Source: Limosilactobacillus vaginalis DSM 5837 = ATCC 49540 (GTDB lineage: Bacteria > Bacillota > Bacilli > Lactobacillales > Lactobacillaceae). Taken from it: a stretch of DNA of 48,041 bases. The stretch's first letter is position 1, and the number at the start of each line of letters is the position of its first letter. The DNA lies in NCBI RefSeq assembly GCF_000159435.1, contig NZ_GG693412.1, positions 212,867 to 260,907 on the forward strand, given 5' to 3'. Positions 45,124-48,041 of the stretch are shown here, one piece after another. The notes below the pieces were generated by a model that was given only the letters and a program-made list of their open reading frames with translations, did no database searches and had not been told where the DNA came from. Made by a program: the position numbers and the translations under genes.

Positions 45124-47061
45124 TTAATTTTCCTCAACCTGGCCATCAACAATTTGACGATATGTGCGGGTAGTCAATCCATAGAGAATAAGGTAAAGGA
45201 TAAGGAGACTGATTGCTACAATTATTCCCACAGTGATCATTAGCGGAAGGTTGTAGAAGTTAAGTTGAATCATGATTTGCCGAATTGCCGGAATGGCAAA
45301 ACAAAGGTTAACGATTGCACCAACTACGGGAAGAAGGAAGACCATTAAGACCTGACTGTGAATACTTTTAACGGTTTCCTTTTCACTAAGCCCAACCTGT
45401 TGCATTGTCTTAAATCGTTTCCGGTCAGCATACCCTTCAGAAATTTGCTTGAAGTAGATGACGATTGTTGTTGTGATCGCTAGTGCCAAGCTGATAAGGA
45501 TCCCAACGAAAACTAGTCCGCCGTAGAGACTGTTAATCAACGACGTGATCGTTGCCTTGCCGGTAAATGAAAGGTTATTAATCCCGAGCTTTGCTTGTAA
45601 GGCGTTTTCAAATTTAATTCGTTGCTTTTGGTTTCCTGATAATTGGTAATTAAAGGTGGTTACGGTGGTTAATGGTAAGGACTTCGGAAGCTTATTAGCG
45701 ATAATAAAGGTCGGGGTATAAATACTATGATCAGGATTGAAGTATCCTGAGAAGTGCTGAAGCTTTCTTGCATGATACTTTTGATTGTTAACGATCAGCG
45801 TCCCGTCATGCCCCTTATTATTGGTATAGGTTAATGCTTCATTACCCGTGAGATGAACATGCTGATTAGTGATGCGATTATATTCGTTAGTTGTTAATAA
45901 AATTACTGAACTACTGGCTTTACTGTCCATTTTTTGAATACTGCCCTGACTAATGAATTTGTTATCCCGCCAGTAGCCATACTGTGGAGTTGTCATTTTG
46001 TAAGTTAGGTAATGATTAATTTTAGCGTGGTGCTGACGAGCACTGGTGTTGATTACTCTTTTCTGCTCTTTTGTTAATCCTTGATTGCTTGTAATTACAA
46101 CGTCTTCTGGAGCGTAGGATTTAACCGTACTACCAATCCCAACGTAAAGGGTAATTGAAGTGAAGAGAATTACAAGGATTGAACTACAAAGCAAACAAAT
46201 AGTGGCAAGACTGGCGCCATTTTGCTGCATTCGCTGAATCATTCCGGAAACAGCAATGAAATGGCGAGGCTTGTAGTAGAAGTGGCTGTTTTTCTGGAGT
46301 AATTTTAAGAGAATGATGCTCCCGATGATAAACACTAGGTAGGTACCGATTACTAATAGAATTACTGCTAAAAGGAAATGTGAGATAGCAGAAATCTTGG
46401 GCTTAATTGTGAGTGTAATGTAGTATGCCCAGATTAAAAGAGCAAAGCCTAAAATCCCGGCGATTGAATATAAAATGCCATGACGTTTTGGTGTTACTGC
46501 TTCGGGATGCCGGAGCTGGTTTGGAGTTAACCGGTGAAGTTTGACTAGATCAATCACCATAATGATCGCGAAAAGGCATCCGGTTAAAATAATTGTTTTA
46601 GTAATTGCTGATGAAACGAACCACGGTTGAGAGATGTGTCCAATATTTAAAAGATAGCCGAAACCAAGGAAGGCTAATTTTTCAAAGATGATTCCGAAGG
46701 CTAATCCGGCAACTAGGCTAATGACCATTAAATAGCACTTCTCGATAATTGTCAGGAGTTGAAGATTATGACTGGTCATTCCTAACATGCTATAAAGGCC
46801 GATCTCCCGGCTCCGTTGCTGCCAAAGAAAGCGATTGACATAGATTAGGAATGCTAAGGTAACGAGGAAAATGAACTTGAAGCCAAGATCCAACATTGCT
46901 GAAGTAACAGCCCCAGTATTAAGTTTCTTTAAGCTTGAGTTAGCTTCAATTGCAAGAAAGATGTAGTTAATAGCGACAAGCATAATGGTCGCCATTAGGT
47001 AGGGACCATAACTCCGCATGTTTCGCTTAAAACTAGAATTGATTAATTTAAAGTACAGCAT
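45124..47061 (-). CDS. BceB-type ABC permease (FtsX family)
   Basis: This 645-residue protein has ten predicted membrane helices and one large outer domain (about 310-490). This is the hallmark of BceB-type permeases, which detect and counter peptide antibiotics such as bacitracin at the membrane. The FtsX motif region includes QRSREIGLYSMLGM. It starts 2 bases after the ATPase gene. No BceRS two-component genes lie between here and the window end. Confidence 0.9.
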   Translation of the reverse strand: MLYFKLINSSFKRNMRSYGPYLMATIMLVAINYIFLAIEANSSLKKLNTGAVTSAMLDLGFKFIFLVTLAFLIYVNRFLWQQRSREIGLYSMLGMTSHNLQLLTIIEKCYLMVISLVAGLAFGIIFEKLAFLGFGYLLNIGHISQPWFVSSAITKTIILTGCLFAIIMVIDLVKLHRLTPNQLRHPEAVTPKRHGILYSIAGILGFALLIWAYYITLTIKPKISAISHFLLAVILLVIGTYLVFIIGSIILLKLLQKNSHFYYKPRHFIAVSGMIQRMQQNGASLATICLLCSSILVILFTSITLYVGIGSTVKSYAPEDVVITSNQGLTKEQKRVINTSARQHHAKINHYLTYKMTTPQYGYWRDNKFISQGSIQKMDSKASSSVILLTTNEYNRITNQHVHLTGNEALTYTNNKGHDGTLIVNNQKYHARKLQHFSGYFNPDHSIYTPTFIIANKLPKSLPLTTVTTFNYQLSGNQKQRIKFENALQAKLGINNLSFTGKATITSLINSLYGGLVFVGILISLALAITTTIVIYFKQISEGYADRKRFKTMQQVGLSEKETVKSIHSQVLMVFLLPVVGAIVNLCFAIPAIRQIMIQLNFYNLPLMITVGIIVAISLLILYLILYGLTTRTYRQIVDGQVEEN

Positions 47062-47063
47062 CC

Positions 47064-47819
47064 TTATTCACCACCGTTCGTAAGGGTCATCATTGTATTG
47101 CTAATCTGCTCTTGGTATTCCTTAAGCGAGTCATCGCCACGGAATAATTCATGGTAAATTCTGCCGTCTTTAATAAAAAGAGTTCGCTTAGCATGACTAG
47201 CAGCGGCAGCACTATGGGTAACCATGATGATTGTTTGTCCATTACCGTTAACAGTATCAAAGAGATCAAGAATTTCATTACTGGTATTTGAATCAAGGGC
47301 ACCGGTTGGTTCGTCAGCTAACAGGAGATCGGGTTGAGCAATTAATGCCCGGGCAATTGCTACCCGTTGTTGTTGACCACCAGATGTTTCTGTTGGAAAA
47401 CGATCAATGATTTTGTTAATCCCTAATGCTTTAGCAAGCGGCTTAACCCGTTTAGCCATTTCTGCTACGGGAACCTGGGCTAGAACCAACGGGAGGTAAA
47501 TGTTATCTCGGTTGGAAAGACTATCCAGGAGATTAAAGTGCTGGAAAATAAAACCAAGGTGTTCGCGACGGTACTTAGCTGCCTCGTCAGCGGTCAGATC
47601 GCTTAAATCTTGCCCGTTTAATAAAATTTCACCGGCACTAGCCTTTTCTAAGGTTGCGATGATATTCAACAAGGTACTTTTTCCAGCGCCAGATTCACCC
47701 ATGATTGCGATGTATTCACCAGCGTTAACGTCAAAGCTAATATCTTTGAGTGCGTGAACTGGGTGAGTTGAATTAGCATTATATGTTCGTTTAATATGGC
47801 TAAGGTGTAAGAGGTTCAT
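47064..47819 (-). CDS. BceA-type ABC ATPase
   Basis: This 251-residue protein has Walker A GESGAGKST, signature TSGGQQQR and Walker B LLLADEPTGALD. It pairs with the BceB-type permease. The ATG at 47819 follows GAAAGGATC; the longer open frame upstream runs into repeat DNA and is not supported. Regulation may lie beyond the window edge. Confidence 0.92.
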   Translation of the reverse strand: MNLLHLSHIKRTYNANSTHPVHALKDISFDVNAGEYIAIMGESGAGKSTLLNIIATLEKASAGEILLNGQDLSDLTADEAAKYRREHLGFIFQHFNLLDSLSNRDNIYLPLVLAQVPVAEMAKRVKPLAKALGINKIIDRFPTETSGGQQQRVAIARALIAQPDLLLADEPTGALDSNTSNEILDLFDTVNGNGQTIIMVTHSAAAASHAKRTLFIKDGRIYHELFRGDDSLKEYQEQISNTMMTLTNGGE

Positions 47820-47879
47820 GATGATTGATCCTTTCTTTGATGGTTGAATTTGTGAGGATTGGGTAGCTGAGGTTCTAGG

Positions 47880-48010
47880 CGACTGAGTCAAAATGTGTTC
47901 GCCGTGACCGCAACTTCCGCCTAATGTTCGAATGCAACATAGTCAAAATGTGTTCGCCCTAATGCTTCGAATGCAACATAGTCGAAACGCGCTCAGCCTA
48001 AGCTCCCTCA
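47880..48010 (-). repeat. Complex interspersed repeat, copy B, with tandem units
   Basis: On the minus strand, units begin TTAGG and share GACTATGTTGCATTCGAA (two copies) and CGAACACATTTTGACT (two copies). Units are about 38-40 bases; the unit nearest the BceA gene carries an extra segment with GGAAGTTGCGGTCACGGC, giving about 55 bases. The same segment is at 41023-41045. The element is upstream of the BceA-like gene and could affect its expression. Confidence 0.7.
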
Positions 48011-48041
48011 AGATAACGACCTCTCTCCTAGGCGATAGGTC

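Overview
The window (about 48 kb, roughly 40% GC) reads as chromosome of a heterofermentative lactic acid bacterium, most like Limosilactobacillus (L. reuteri/vaginalis group). The basis is T-box leaders on amino-acid genes, a D-lactate dehydrogenase, a KxYKxGKxW-type signal peptide on a LysM hydrolase, PepO and a C69 dipeptidase, many small ABC exporters and no biosynthetic operons. I see no tRNA, rRNA, transposase, phage gene or CRISPR array. The species is an inference.

Layout. 1-2130: a cut-off methionine-synthase-like gene (minus) with a Met T-box, back to back with an apparent Ile T-box driving a PanE-type reductase. 2142-3572: a C69 dipeptidase broken by one stop codon. 3655-8614: a degenerate PhoP-like regulator divergent from pstS-C-A-B-phoU, with 11-bp-spaced Pho boxes between them. 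8631-14098: an interspersed repeat/terminator, an amino-acid permease, a phosphodiesterase, a doubly broken UMF1-type MFS gene, a one-domain MGMT-like protein and glpF with a likely cre site. 14116-16241: threonyl-tRNA synthetase without a TGS domain or editing residues, under a Thr T-box. 16261-20116: a His/Asn-rich membrane protein, mntH and a zinc alcohol dehydrogenase. 20124-24668: a TetR-permease-ATPase operon matching the heme exporter HrtR-HrtB-HrtA, with two operators, then a MacB-like exporter. 24782-29112: small proteins, an ArsR regulator, a five-LysM hydrolase and a LacI regulator. 29339-33733: a membrane protein with an MFS gene, hisS with an attenuator-like leader, and ldhD. 33883-40941: nnrE, a hypothetical protein, DUF488, mpg, a MoxR/VWA/small-protein operon and pepO. 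40949-48041: a complex repeat, an XRE regulator with membrane helices, a macrodomain protein, a LanFEG-like ABC operon with one truncated permease, a BceAB-like pair and a second copy of the repeat.

Main themes. Amino-acid supply and charging are T-box controlled. Phosphate uptake is governed by a regulator that appears unable to be phosphorylated. Several envelope-protection exporters (heme, MacB-like, LanFEG-like, BceAB-like) lie in one region. Three genes are interrupted by in-frame stops, one of them also by a frameshift, which suggests ongoing gene decay.

The strongest leads are the editing-dead ThrRS, the pseudo-receiver PhoP with intact Pho boxes, a 14-bp palindrome present twice only in intergenic DNA, and the diverged repeat family at 40949-41160 and 47880-48010.
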